In this document: positions 54,038 to 62,700 of the stretch, one piece after another
Position numbering within the stretch: the stretch's first letter is position 1
Layout of the letters: each line of letters starts with the position of its first letter
From: Paracoccus haematequi
GTDB taxonomy: Bacteria > Pseudomonadota > Alphaproteobacteria > Rhodobacterales > Rhodobacteraceae
Direction of reading: 5' to 3'
DNA length: 64,000 bases
Assembly: GCF_900631945.1 (NCBI RefSeq)
Contig: NZ_UZWE01000023.1
Span: 78,973-142,972, forward strand
Made by a program: the position numbers and the translations under genes
The notes under the pieces: model-generated
The model's database searches: none
Told to the model about the DNA's origin: nothing
The model's input: only the letters and a program-made list of their open reading frames with translations

Positions 54038-55807
54038 TCAGCCGTCGATGCGGGCCAGGGGGGCGCCGAAGCCCAGCACCTCGCCCGGCTTGGCGGTCTG
54101 GCTGATGCGGCCTGCGCGATGCGCCTCGACGCGGGTCTCCATCTTCATCGCCTCCATCACCGCGATCACCTGGCCGGGCTGGACCTCCGCGCCGTCCTCG
54201 ACCTGCCAGGCGGTCAGGGTGCCGGGGACCGGGGCGGTCACGACGGCGGCGTCGGCCTGGGGCGCGGCGGCTGGCGAGGGATCGGTTGCGCCGGGGGCGG
54301 CGGCCATGATTCCGGCGGGCAGGCCCAGTTCGTGGCGCTTGCCGTCGATCTCGATGGCGACGCGCAGCAGCGCCGGGGCCTGGGCGGGCGTCACGCGCGC
54401 ATGGGGGGCCACGGCTTCGGCCAGGGTGCCGGCGAAGTCGGTCTCGATCCAGCGGGTATGGACGGCGAAGCGGTCATCCTCGGCGCGGAAATCGGACGCC
54501 TCCAGCACGGCGCGGTGGAAGGGCAGGACCGTCGCCACGCCCTCGATGCGGAACTCGGCCAGGGCGCGGCGGGCGCGGGCGATGGCCTCGGGCCGGGTGG
54601 CGCCGGTCACGATCAGCTTGGCCATCATCGAATCGAAGCTGCCGGGGATGACGGACCCGGCGACCACGCCGCTGTCCAGCCGGATGCCCGGCCCGGAGGG
54701 CGGATCGAAGCGGTCCACCGGGCCGGGCGTGGGCAGGAAGCCGCGCGCCACATCCTCGGCATTGATGCGGAATTCGATGCTGTGCCCGCGCGAGTCGGGC
54801 ACGCCGTCATCGGCCAGCCTGGCCCCGCGCGCCACCGCGATCATGCCGCGCACCAGGTCGATGCCGGTGGTTTCCTCGGTTACGGGATGTTCGACCTGAA
54901 GGCGGGTGTTCACTTCCAGGAAGGAAATCGTCCCATTGGCCGACAGCAGGTATTCCACGGTCCCCGCGCCGCTGTAGCCCGCATGGGCGCAGATCGCGCG
55001 GGCGCTGTCATGGATGCGCGCGCGCTGTTCGTCGGTCAGGAACGGGGCGGGCGCTTCCTCGACCAGCTTCTGATTGCGGCGTTGCAGGGAACAGTCCCGC
55101 GTGCCGATCACCTTGACGGTGCCGTGGCGGTCGGCCAGCACCTGCGCCTCGATATGGCGGGGGCGGTCCAGGAACTGCTCGATGAAGCATTCGCCGCGGC
55201 CGAAGGCGGTCAGCGCCTCGCGCGTGGCCGAGGCGAACAGTTCCTCGACTTCCTCCAGCCGCCAGGCGACCTTCATGCCGCGCCCGCCGCCGCCGAAGGC
55301 CGCTTTGATGGCGATGGGCAGGCCGTGCTGGCGGGCAAAGGCCAGCGCATCGGCGGGCGTTTCGACCGGGCCGGGGGTGCCCGCGACCAGCGGCGCGCCG
55401 ACCGCTTCCGCGATGCGCCGGGCTTCGATCTTGTCGCCCAGGGCGGTGATGACGGCAGGGTCGGGCCCGATCCAGATCAGGCCCGCATCCTGCACCGCCT
55501 GCGCGAAACCGGCGTTTTCGGACAGGAAGCCATAGCCCGGATGGATCGCGTCCGCGCCTGCGCGGCGGGCGATGGCGATGATCTTGTCCCCGTCCAGATA
55601 GGTGTCCGCCGGGCTGTCGCCGCCAAGCGCGAAGGCCTGGTCGGCCATCCCGACGAAGGGGGCGTCGCGGTCGGCATCGGCATAGACGGCGACCGTTTCG
55701 ATTCCCTCGTCGCGGCAGGCGCGGATGACGCGGACGGCGATTTCCCCCCGGTTGGCGATCAGCAGGCGGGTCAGCGGCAGGGTCGGGCCGGTGGCGAAAA
55801 TGGTCAT
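54038..55807 (-). CDS. Biotin carboxylase-BCCP fusion (acyl-CoA/urea carboxylase alpha-type subunit)
   Basis: A 589-residue protein. Residues about 12-460 are biotin carboxylase: [36 protein letters not shown], the ATP-grasp loop [12 protein letters not shown], and [20 protein letters not shown]. The C-terminal 75 residues are a biotin carboxyl carrier with EAMKMET, whose Lys555 is the biotin site. It loads CO2 onto its own biotin with ATP. No acyl-CoA carboxyltransferase is next to it. The gene overlaps the fused PxpB-PxpC gene by 4 bases, and PxpB/C-like domains are the carboxyltransferase of urea carboxylase, so the two probably form one split enzyme. The true substrate is unknown. Confidence 0.9.
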   Translation of the reverse strand: MTIFATGPTLPLTRLLIANRGEIAVRVIRACRDEGIETVAVYADADRDAPFVGMADQAFALGGDSPADTYLDGDKIIAIARRAGADAIHPGYGFLSENAGFAQAVQDAGLIWIGPDPAVITALGDKIEARRIAEAVGAPLVAGTPGPVETPADALAFARQHGLPIAIKAAFGGGGRGMKVAWRLEEVEELFASATREALTAFGRGECFIEQFLDRPRHIEAQVLADRHGTVKVIGTRDCSLQRRNQKLVEEAPAPFLTDEQRARIHDSARAICAHAGYSGAGTVEYLLSANGTISFLEVNTRLQVEHPVTEETTGIDLVRGMIAVARGARLADDGVPDSRGHSIEFRINAEDVARGFLPTPGPVDRFDPPSGPGIRLDSGVVAGSVIPGSFDSMMAKLIVTGATRPEAIARARRALAEFRIEGVATVLPFHRAVLEASDFRAEDDRFAVHTRWIETDFAGTLAEAVAPHARVTPAQAPALLRVAIEIDGKRHELGLPAGIMAAAPGATDPSPAAAPQADAAVVTAPVPGTLTAWQVEDGAEVQPGQVIAVMEAMKMETRVEAHRAGRISQTAKPGEVLGFGAPLARIDG

Positions 55808-57345
55808 GGCGTTGCCTCGATGTCCTGGAAGGGGGCGGCGGCGGTGAATCGGATCCGCGCGCCGGGGGGGATCTGGCCCGCCAGATCCAGTGCGGACGGC
55901 AGCAGGGTCGCGATCACCGGATAGCCGCCGGTCAGCGGATGGTCGGCCAGGAACAGCACCGGCTGGCCGGAATGGGGGATCTGGATGGCGCCTGTCTCGG
56001 TGCCCTCGGACGGCAGTTCGCGCGCATCGTCGCGGGTGACGGCGGTGCCCTCCAACCGGATGCCGACGCGGGACGATTGGGGCGTGACCAGCCAGTCCTG
56101 GGACAGGAACTGCGCGATCATGTCCGGGGTGAACCAGTCGGCGCGGGGGCCGAGGGCGACGGGCAACTCAACCGTGTCGCCGGGCTTCGGCAGCGCAGGC
56201 TGATCCTCGGGCGCGCCGATGGCGGCGGCGGAATGGTTTGCGGCATAGAGCCGCGCCCCGGCGGTCAGCGCCTGGGGACCGACGAAGGCCAGCGTGTCGG
56301 TCGCCGCCGACCCCAGAACCGGGGCCACGTCGAAGCCGCCGCGCAGCGCCAGATAGCTGCGCATTCCACAGGCGGGAGGCGGGATCAGCACCTCGTCCTC
56401 CGCATCCAGCGCGAAGGCCGAGGGCAGGGCCTGCCCGTCCAGCGTGGCCCGGCCCGCGCCGGTCAGCGCCAGCGTCACGGGCCGTTCCGCCCGCAGCCGC
56501 ACGGGGCCCAGCGTGATCTCCAGCACCGGCGCGTCCGAGGGGTTGCCCACAGCGCGGTTCGCCCGGCGCATCGCCCCCATGTCCAGCGCGCCGGATGCCG
56601 AGACGCCCTGCCCGCCCTGCCCCGGCCGCCCCTCGTCCTGAAAGACGATGGGAAAGGCGGTCTGCACCACGGTCAGCACGGGTTGACCCTGCGGTTCCGG
56701 GATCGCGGCAGAGGGATGCACCTTTGCCGCCCCTTCGACGAAGCGGGCGCGGATGCCGGGGCGCAGCAGGGCGGGCGGGTCGCGGGACAGATCCCACATC
56801 GGCACCTTTGTCGTGCCGATCAGCTGCCAGCCGCCGGGCGTGTCCTGCGGATAGACGCCGCAGAACCGCGCCGCCAGCGCCACCGACCCCGCCGGGATCC
56901 TGGTGCGCGCCGCAGGGCGGCGGGGCACATCGAAACGCGGATCGTCGCCGGTCATGTAGGCGAAGCCCGGCGCGAAGCCGCAGAAGGCCACCTGCCAGGT
57001 GGCGGCCTGATGGGCGGCGATCACCTCGGCCACGGTCAGGTTCATGTGGGCCGCCACATCGGCCAGATCCTCGCCGTCATAACTCATCGGGATCTCGACC
57101 GTCTCGACCGGGCCTTCCGCGCGGAGCGTGCCCGGCGCGGGCTGGCGCGCCTGGATCGTCGCCGCCAGGGCGCCATCGGCGGCAAAGCCCGGTGCCACGC
57201 GAACCATCAGCGTGCGGGCGGCAGGGATGATCTCGGCCACGCCGTCGATGGGATCGGCCAGCAGCGCGTCGAACAGCGCCAGCGTTTCGTCCAGGTCGGC
57301 CAGTTCCACCAGCAGCGTGCGCGGCCCCACGGGAAGGAAGCGCAT
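55804..57345 (-). CDS. pxpBC: Fused PxpB-PxpC (KipI-KipA), 5-oxoprolinase/urea amidolyase-like
   Basis: A 513-residue fusion. Residues 1 to about 215 are KipI/PxpB ([73 protein letters not shown]). From about 220 the KipA/PxpC part follows ([72 protein letters not shown]). With PxpA these proteins hydrolyse 5-oxoproline to glutamate using ATP; the same domain pair is the carboxyltransferase of urea carboxylase. ATG 57345 is used; GTG 57351, which overlaps the upstream stop (GTGA), is equally possible. The fusion order I-A is uncommon compared with separate genes. Confidence 0.9.
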   Translation of the reverse strand: MRFLPVGPRTLLVELADLDETLALFDALLADPIDGVAEIIPAARTLMVRVAPGFAADGALAATIQARQPAPGTLRAEGPVETVEIPMSYDGEDLADVAAHMNLTVAEVIAAHQAATWQVAFCGFAPGFAYMTGDDPRFDVPRRPAARTRIPAGSVALAARFCGVYPQDTPGGWQLIGTTKVPMWDLSRDPPALLRPGIRARFVEGAAKVHPSAAIPEPQGQPVLTVVQTAFPIVFQDEGRPGQGGQGVSASGALDMGAMRRANRAVGNPSDAPVLEITLGPVRLRAERPVTLALTGAGRATLDGQALPSAFALDAEDEVLIPPPACGMRSYLALRGGFDVAPVLGSAATDTLAFVGPQALTAGARLYAANHSAAAIGAPEDQPALPKPGDTVELPVALGPRADWFTPDMIAQFLSQDWLVTPQSSRVGIRLEGTAVTRDDARELPSEGTETGAIQIPHSGQPVLFLADHPLTGGYPVIATLLPSALDLAGQIPPGARIRFTAAAPFQDIEATP

Positions 57346-57347
57346 CG

Positions 57348-58130
57348 TCACACCTGCCACTGGCTGTCGGGGATGTCGGTGACGAACATGTGCCCCGGCG
57401 CATGGGTGATGGCGAAGGGCGGTTTCGAGGCCATGACGGCCGCCTGCGGCGTGACCCCGCAGGCCCAGAAGACCGGCACCTCTCCGTCGCGGATCTGGAC
57501 CGGATCGCCGAAATCGGGGCGCGACAGATCCGCGATGCCCAGGCCGCCGGGGTCGCCGACATGGACCGGGGCGCCGTGGACCGCCGGGAAGCGGCCCGAG
57601 ATCATCGCGGCCTCGGCCACGCGGTCCGCCGGGATCGGGCGCATCGACACGACCATCTGCCCGTGCAGCCGCCCGGCGGGACGGCAGGCGCGACTGGTCA
57701 GATACATCGGCACGTTGCAGCCCTGGGCGATATGGCGCACCTCGATCCCGGCCGCCTGCAAGGGCGTCTCGAAGGTGAAAGAGCATCCGATCAGGAAGGT
57801 CAAGAGGTCGGGATGCTCGGCCCAGGCCTCGGTCGCGTCGGCCACCTCATCGGCCAGCAGCCCGTCGCGCCAGATGCGATACAGGGGAATGTCGGTGCGC
57901 AGATCCGCGCCGGGCGCCAGCGCGGTCTGGTGGCTGCCGGGATCGGTCACGTCCAGCACCGGGCAGGGCTTGGGGTTGCGCTGCGCGAACAGCAGGAAAT
58001 CCCAGGCCCAGTCGCGCGGCAGAGAGATCATGTTGCACTGCGTAAAGCCCGGCGCCATCCCGGCGGTGGGCGCGACGGTGCTGCGGCAGGCCAGGCGGGC
58101 GGCGGCGGCGCTTGCGGGATCGGGACGCAT
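57348..58130 (-). CDS. DUF1445 family putative hydro-lyase (YcsI-like; D-glutamate cyclase relative)
   Basis: A 260-residue protein of the DUF1445/YcsI family. It has [20 protein letters not shown] near the N terminus, [45 protein letters not shown] and the C-terminal [32 protein letters not shown]. Relatives are annotated as putative hydro-lyases, and the mammalian relative is a D-glutamate cyclase that opens or forms 5-oxo-D-proline. In this operon that chemistry fits 5-oxoproline metabolism. It overlaps pxpA by one base (TAATG). Confidence 0.88.
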   Translation of the reverse strand: MRPDPASAAAARLACRSTVAPTAGMAPGFTQCNMISLPRDWAWDFLLFAQRNPKPCPVLDVTDPGSHQTALAPGADLRTDIPLYRIWRDGLLADEVADATEAWAEHPDLLTFLIGCSFTFETPLQAAGIEVRHIAQGCNVPMYLTSRACRPAGRLHGQMVVSMRPIPADRVAEAAMISGRFPAVHGAPVHVGDPGGLGIADLSRPDFGDPVQIRDGEVPVFWACGVTPQAAVMASKPPFAITHAPGHMFVTDIPDSQWQV

Positions 58131-58897
58131 TAGACCGCCCCCGCGAAGGGGGCGATGGTGACGCCGCCCGCCACTAGCTCCTCTCGGATGCGGCGGGCCA
58201 TGTCCACCGCGCCCGCGCTGTCGCCATGCACGCAGATGCTGTCGGCGGACAGGCGCAGGGTCGATCCGTCAACGGCCTCGATCACGCCCTCGGTCGCAAG
58301 GCGCAGCATCCGCGCGGCCACGGCATCGGCGTCGTGCAGCACCGCGCCCTGTTCCCGGCGCGACATAAGCTGGCCGTCCGGCGTATAGGCGCGGTCGCCG
58401 AACGCCTCGGCCACCGTCGCCAGCCCGGCGTCAGTGGCGCGAGACAGGATCGGCGCCCCGGCCAGCGCCATCAGCACCAGCGAATCGTCGATCTCGCGGA
58501 TCGCGGCGATCACCGCATCGGCCTGGCGCGCGTCGTTGGCAATGGTGTTGTACAGCGCCCCGTGCGGCTTCACATAGCTGACCCGCATTCCCGCCGCCTG
58601 TGCTATCCCCTGCAAGGCACCGATCTGATAGATGACATCGGCGGTCAGTTCCGCCGAGGTCACGTCCATGGGGCGGCGCCCGAAGCCCACCCGGTCGGGG
58701 TATGACACATGCGCCCCGACCGCCACGCCCCGCGCCGCCGCCTGCGCCACGGTGGCGCGGATGGTCAGCGGGTCGCCCGCGTGAAAGCCGCAGGCGACGT
58801 TGGCGGAACTGACGATGCCCAGCATCGCCGCGTCGTCGCCCATGGTCCAGGCGCCATAGCCCTCGCCCAGGTCGCTGTTCAGGTCGATGGTTCGCAT
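58130..58897 (-). CDS. pxpA: 5-oxoprolinase subunit PxpA (LamB/YcsF family)
   Basis: A 255-residue protein starting [20 protein letters not shown], the hallmark of LamB/YcsF proteins. [55 protein letters not shown] and [20 protein letters not shown] follow, with conserved Asp/His residues expected to bind metal. PxpA works with PxpB and PxpC in ATP-dependent 5-oxoproline hydrolysis. A strong ribosome binding site (AAGGGGG) precedes the start. Confidence 0.93.
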   Translation of the reverse strand: MRTIDLNSDLGEGYGAWTMGDDAAMLGIVSSANVACGFHAGDPLTIRATVAQAAARGVAVGAHVSYPDRVGFGRRPMDVTSAELTADVIYQIGALQGIAQAAGMRVSYVKPHGALYNTIANDARQADAVIAAIREIDDSLVLMALAGAPILSRATDAGLATVAEAFGDRAYTPDGQLMSRREQGAVLHDADAVAARMLRLATEGVIEAVDGSTLRLSADSICVHGDSAGAVDMARRIREELVAGGVTIAPFAGAV

Positions 58898-58910
58898 GGG
58901 TTTCCCCCTT

Positions 58911-60143
58911 TTACAGGCCCAGGAAGGCGAAGATCGCGCCGAAGGACCGATAGCCCATGTACCAGGTCAGCGCGCAGACGATGGCGCTGAGGATCAGCAG
59001 CGGCCGGTTGTAGCGGTGCCCGCCCATCAGGTCGGATCGCGCGAAGCCGACATAGGTGAAGATCGTCAGGCCGATGGGCAGGATCAGGCCGTTGAAGCCG
59101 CCCACGAAGACCAGCAGCGCGGCGGGCGCGGTGCCGATGGCCACGAACACCGCCAGCGACACGCCGATGAAGATCACCGTGGCGATGTTGCGGCTGCGCT
59201 CGGTCATCTCCATGAAGGCCACCAGGAAGCTGACCGAGGTATAGGCCGCGCCGATGACCGAGGTGATGGCCGCCGCCCACAGCACCACGCCGAAGATCCG
59301 CATCCCCCAGTCGCCAAGCGCTGCGGCGAAGGCCTGCGCCGCCGGGTTCGCGGCCTGGCTGGACAGATCCAGCGTCACACCCGAGGCGACGACGCCCAGG
59401 ATCGCCAGGAACAGCACGAAGCGCATCACGCCGGTGACGGCGATCCCGGTCAGGGAGGCGCGGGTGACGGCGGCCAGGTGCTGTTCGCCGACCAGCCCCT
59501 TGTCCAGCAGCCGGTGCGCGCCGGAATAGGTGATATAGCCGCCCACGGTGCCGCCGACGATGGTGGTGATGGTCGGAAAGTCGATCACCGCCGGAAACAC
59601 GGTCTGGCGCAGCGCCTCGCCCACCGGCGGGTTCGAGGTGACGGCGACGATCACCGTCATCACGATCATCAGGATGCCAAGCCCGATCAGCGATCGGTCC
59701 AGCAGCAGCCCGGCGCGTTTCGACAGGAACACCCCGATCGCCAGCAGGGCCGAGATGGCGCCGCCGATCTTCGGATCCAGGCCGAACATGGCGTTCATTC
59801 CCAGGCCCGCGCCCGCGATGTTGCCGACGTTGAAGGCCAGCCCGCCGATCATCACCAGCACCGCCAGCAGATAGCCCGATCCGGGGATCGCGGCATTCGC
59901 GGTCTCGGAGGCGTTCTTCCGGGTCAGCGCGGTGATGCGCCAGATGTTCAGCTGCACCACGAAGTCGATCAGGATCGAGGCCAGGATCGCAAAGGCGAAG
60001 GCCGCACCCAGCTTGGCGGTGAAGGTCGCGGTCTGGGTGATGAAGCCCGGCCCGATGGCCGAGGTCGCCATCAGGAAGATCGCCGCCAGGAACCCGCCCC
60101 GCAGGGTGGCATTGGCGGCCGTGGGAACGGCGGTGGCACTCAT
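58911..60143 (-). CDS. Nramp-family-like transporter of the pxp/kip operon (YcsG-like), non-canonical motifs
   Basis: A 410-residue protein with about 11 membrane helices. Helix 1 reads [20 protein letters not shown], without DPGN. Helix 6 reads [20 protein letters not shown], without MPH. The rest ([60 protein letters not shown]) is typical of the YcsG branch that accompanies pxpA. It is the first gene of the operon, with AGGAGC before ATG 60143 and pxpA 13 bases after its stop. Import of 5-oxoproline or a related compound is a reasonable alternative to metal transport. Confidence 0.83.
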   Translation of the reverse strand: MSATAVPTAANATLRGGFLAAIFLMATSAIGPGFITQTATFTAKLGAAFAFAILASILIDFVVQLNIWRITALTRKNASETANAAIPGSGYLLAVLVMIGGLAFNVGNIAGAGLGMNAMFGLDPKIGGAISALLAIGVFLSKRAGLLLDRSLIGLGILMIVMTVIVAVTSNPPVGEALRQTVFPAVIDFPTITTIVGGTVGGYITYSGAHRLLDKGLVGEQHLAAVTRASLTGIAVTGVMRFVLFLAILGVVASGVTLDLSSQAANPAAQAFAAALGDWGMRIFGVVLWAAAITSVIGAAYTSVSFLVAFMEMTERSRNIATVIFIGVSLAVFVAIGTAPAALLVFVGGFNGLILPIGLTIFTYVGFARSDLMGGHRYNRPLLILSAIVCALTWYMGYRSFGAIFAFLGL

Positions 60144-60191
60144 CAGTCATGCTCCTGCTGCAAGGAAGGGTGGCGTTTTCGGAATGACTGA

Positions 60192-60220
60192 AAAGTGAAG
60201 CCAGGATGACAGGCTGTCAA
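60192..60220 (-). promoter_or_regulatory. Promoter and overlapping operator of the pxp operon
   Basis: On the minus strand TTGACA (complement of 60215-60220) is followed after 17 bases by CACTTT (complement of 60192-60197), 49 bases before the transporter start. A perfect palindrome TGACAG-G-CTGTCA (60207-60219) overlaps the -35 element. The divergent GntR gene is the natural candidate to bind it as a repressor. The remaining intergenic DNA (60221-60412) is AT-rich near 60221-60260 and holds no gene. Confidence 0.5.
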
Positions 60221-60412
60221 CGATTATCTGACATATCTACCGTGATTGTTGAACAAAAGAACCGGAAAGAGCCTTCGAAATAAGCAGCTGACCTGCCGGG
60301 GGGCGGAATTTGTTCGCGGAACAGGCTTTGAAAAGCCCCCGATTCGGGCCGCATCGCCTTGCCTGTCCTGCTGGGGGCGTCCATCCTGCGTCTTGGGATA
60401 TTGGGGCGGAAG

Positions 60413-61060
60413 ATGACGACGGATCTGACCGGGCTTGCCGAGGAAACGGCCTCGCGGCTGCGCAACGACATCACCGGCGGCGCCCTGCCGCCGGGTCAGC
60501 GGCTGTCGGAAACCCGGCTGGCCGCCGAACTGGGCGTGTCGCGCAATACCCTGCGCGAGGTGTTCCGCCTGCTGACGCGCGAAGGCCTGTTGCGGCACGA
60601 ACCCAATCGCGGGGTGTTCGTCGCGGTGCCGTCGATGGCCAGCATCGTCGACATCTACCGCGTGCGGCGGCTGATCGAGGTGCCCGCCCTGGCCCATGCC
60701 TGGCCCCGGCACGAGGCCGTGGCGCAGATGCGCCTTGCCGTCGAGAAGGCCCGCGCCGCGCGCGAGATCCAGGACTGGCGCATGGTCGGCAGCGCCAACA
60801 TGGAATTCCATGCCGCCATCGTCGCGCTGACCGACAGCGCCCGGTTGCAGGGTTTCTTTGCGCAGATCATCGCGGAATTGCGGCTGGCCTTCGGGCTGCT
60901 GGACAGTCCCGAACGGCTGCACGAACCCTATATCGATCGCAACGCCCGGATCCTGGACTTGTTGGTCGAGGGGCGACAGGACCAGGCAGCGGCCATGCTG
61001 GCGGGGTATCTGGACGAATCCGAACGCGTGGTGCTGGCCGCCTTCGCCCGGTTGGGCTGA
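60413..61060 (+). CDS. GntR-family regulator with FCD domain
   Basis: A 215-residue regulator. The winged helix is LPPGQRLSETRLAAELGVSR NTLREVFRLLTREGLLRHEP (residues about 28-66). The C-terminal FCD domain carries VRRLIEVPALAHA, ANMEFHAAIVALTD and the late helix QAAAMLAGYLDESERVVL. It is divergent from the pxp operon and probably controls it, binding the palindrome at 60207-60219. ATG 60413 has GGCGGAAG upstream and is preferred over the ATG at 60359. Confidence 0.88.
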   Translation: MTTDLTGLAEETASRLRNDITGGALPPGQRLSETRLAAELGVSRNTLREVFRLLTREGLLRHEPNRGVFVAVPSMASIVDIYRVRRLIEVPALAHAWPRHEAVAQMRLAVEKARAAREIQDWRMVGSANMEFHAAIVALTDSARLQGFFAQIIAELRLAFGLLDSPERLHEPYIDRNARILDLLVEGRQDQAAAMLAGYLDESERVVLAAFARLG

Positions 61061-61066
61061 GGCGCG

Positions 61067-62638
61067 TCAACCCGCGCTTGCCAGCATCGCCTTGTCGTCC
61101 GCCAGGGCTGCGGCGGCGGGGTCGGGCAGGCGAAAGCGCACCATCTGCCGCCCGGCGCCCAGCTTCGTGACCGCCCAGCCCAGCAACTGCCCCTGCGGCC
61201 CCGCCATCAGCCCGGTGTCGCGCAGCCCCGTCTCGGCCTGGGTCAGCCGCGCGCCCAGGGCCGCGACACCCGATCCCGCCTCGGCCCCGGCCTGCCAGCA
61301 GGCCAGCGCCTCGGCCAGGCTTTCGGCGCCGGGCCACAACTCGCGATAGGGGCGGTTCGACATGATCACCTGCCCGTCCTGGCCGAATACCGCCACCGCG
61401 TCGCCCAGGCCGTCCAGGATGCTGTGGCCCAGCGTCATTTCGGCTCGGAAGCGGCGCGTCAGGCTCATTTCCGAGGTGATGTCCTCGAACAAAAAGGCCA
61501 CGGCGCCGTCGGGATGCGGCCTGCCGGTCACGCGATAGGTCTGACCGCCCGGCAGGGACCATTCCTCGACATGGTGGCCGGTGGCGGCGGCGCTTTCCAG
61601 ATCGCTCATCTGCTGGCGCCAGCTTCGGAAATCCTTGGGCTCGGGGACCATCCGCAATTCGCGCAGCTTGTCCAGAAGGTCGAACAGCGTCGGCCGCGCG
61701 GTCAGGAAGCCGGTGGGCAGGCTGGTCAGGTCGATCAGCGCCGGGTTGAACAGTTGCAGATGCCGCTGCCGGTCGAAGATCGCCAGTCCGATGGGCAGGT
61801 CGGCGAAGGTCTTGGTCAGCGTCTGCACGAATTCCCGCAGGGATCGTTCGGCGCGCACGGCGGCATCGGCGGGCAGCGCGAACATCATCGTCTGATCGCC
61901 GGTCGGGTGGCTGTGGCAGTCGTACCAGAACACCGCCCCGTTCTGGGTCAGCGAGGCGCGCCGCGTCCGCGTCCCGGCGCCCGGCACCGGGCGCGGCGAA
62001 TCCAGCAGGCGCGGCAGGGGCCAGCCGATGGGCTCGTCCGCCTGCGCCTCGGCCTTGCGCAGATAGGCGGCGTTGGCCCAGGTCACGCGTTCCTCGGCAT
62101 CCTGGCGCCAGACCAGCATCGGCGTCTGGTCCAGAGACCGGCGCAGCAGGTCCAGTTCCTCCTCCATCGCCTGCTGGGACATCGAATCGACGACGATTCC
62201 CGCATATTCCGCCTGGGGGTCGGTAATGGTGATGCGCAGCAGATCCGAATCGATCTGTTCGACCAGCAGCCTCAGGGTGGCGCTGCCGGTGCCGGATTGG
62301 CCCAGGCATTCGAAGCGGCCTGCCCGGCCGATGCGCGACAGCCCGTCGATGGCGTCGGGAAAGCGCGGGCCGATCCATTGCAGCAGCCGCGTCCATTCGC
62401 TTTCCGGCGCCGAGATGCGGTCCAGAAGCGCGCGGGCGGGCGGCGTCGCGTCCACCAGGCGCTGGCCCCGGAACAGCAGCACCATCGGCTTCAGGCTGCC
62501 GTCCAGGCCCTGCGGCAGGCGCGCCCCGCGCCGCCCCGGACCCCTGTCCCACCACCGCAGCAGCGCGACCGCCAGCAGGACCGAGGCGGTGCCCGTCAAC
62601 ACCGCCAGAAAGACCAGCCCGATACCGTGCAGGGACAT
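61067..62638 (-). CDS. Membrane-anchored multi-PAS protein without a kinase domain
   Basis: A 523-residue protein. An N-terminal membrane helix (about 6-28) is followed by three or more PAS-like domains: one around 45-150, one around 165-270 (LDQTPMLVWRQDAEERVTWA), one around 280-405 (LTKTFADLPIGLAIFDRQRH, YRVTGRPHPDGAVAFLFEDI) and one from 420 on (HSILDGLGDAVAVFGQDGQV). No histidine kinase H-box, ATPase, GGDEF or EAL motif is present. It lies 62 bases downstream of the redox kinase RegB on the same strand. It may be a sensory partner or a degenerate kinase. The start has AAGGAG 6 bases upstream. Confidence 0.8.
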   Translation of the reverse strand: MSLHGIGLVFLAVLTGTASVLLAVALLRWWDRGPGRRGARLPQGLDGSLKPMVLLFRGQRLVDATPPARALLDRISAPESEWTRLLQWIGPRFPDAIDGLSRIGRAGRFECLGQSGTGSATLRLLVEQIDSDLLRITITDPQAEYAGIVVDSMSQQAMEEELDLLRRSLDQTPMLVWRQDAEERVTWANAAYLRKAEAQADEPIGWPLPRLLDSPRPVPGAGTRTRRASLTQNGAVFWYDCHSHPTGDQTMMFALPADAAVRAERSLREFVQTLTKTFADLPIGLAIFDRQRHLQLFNPALIDLTSLPTGFLTARPTLFDLLDKLRELRMVPEPKDFRSWRQQMSDLESAAATGHHVEEWSLPGGQTYRVTGRPHPDGAVAFLFEDITSEMSLTRRFRAEMTLGHSILDGLGDAVAVFGQDGQVIMSNRPYRELWPGAESLAEALACWQAGAEAGSGVAALGARLTQAETGLRDTGLMAGPQGQLLGWAVTKLGAGRQMVRFRLPDPAAAALADDKAMLASAG

Positions 62639-62646
62639 CAGAAGCT

Positions 62647-62677
62647 CCTTCGCGTTTGGACAACCTTAAAGCGAAGG
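62647..62677 (-). promoter_or_regulatory. Hairpin covering the ribosome binding site of the PAS gene
   Basis: CCTTCGC (62647-62653) and GCGAAGG (62671-62677) form a 7-bp stem. On the minus strand the second arm contains part of the Shine-Dalgarno AAGGAG (complement of 62645-62650). It could limit translation of the PAS gene when transcribed from regB, or act as a weak terminator; there is no U-run. Confidence 0.35.
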
Positions 62678-62700
62678 GGCTTAACGAACAGTTAAAAACG

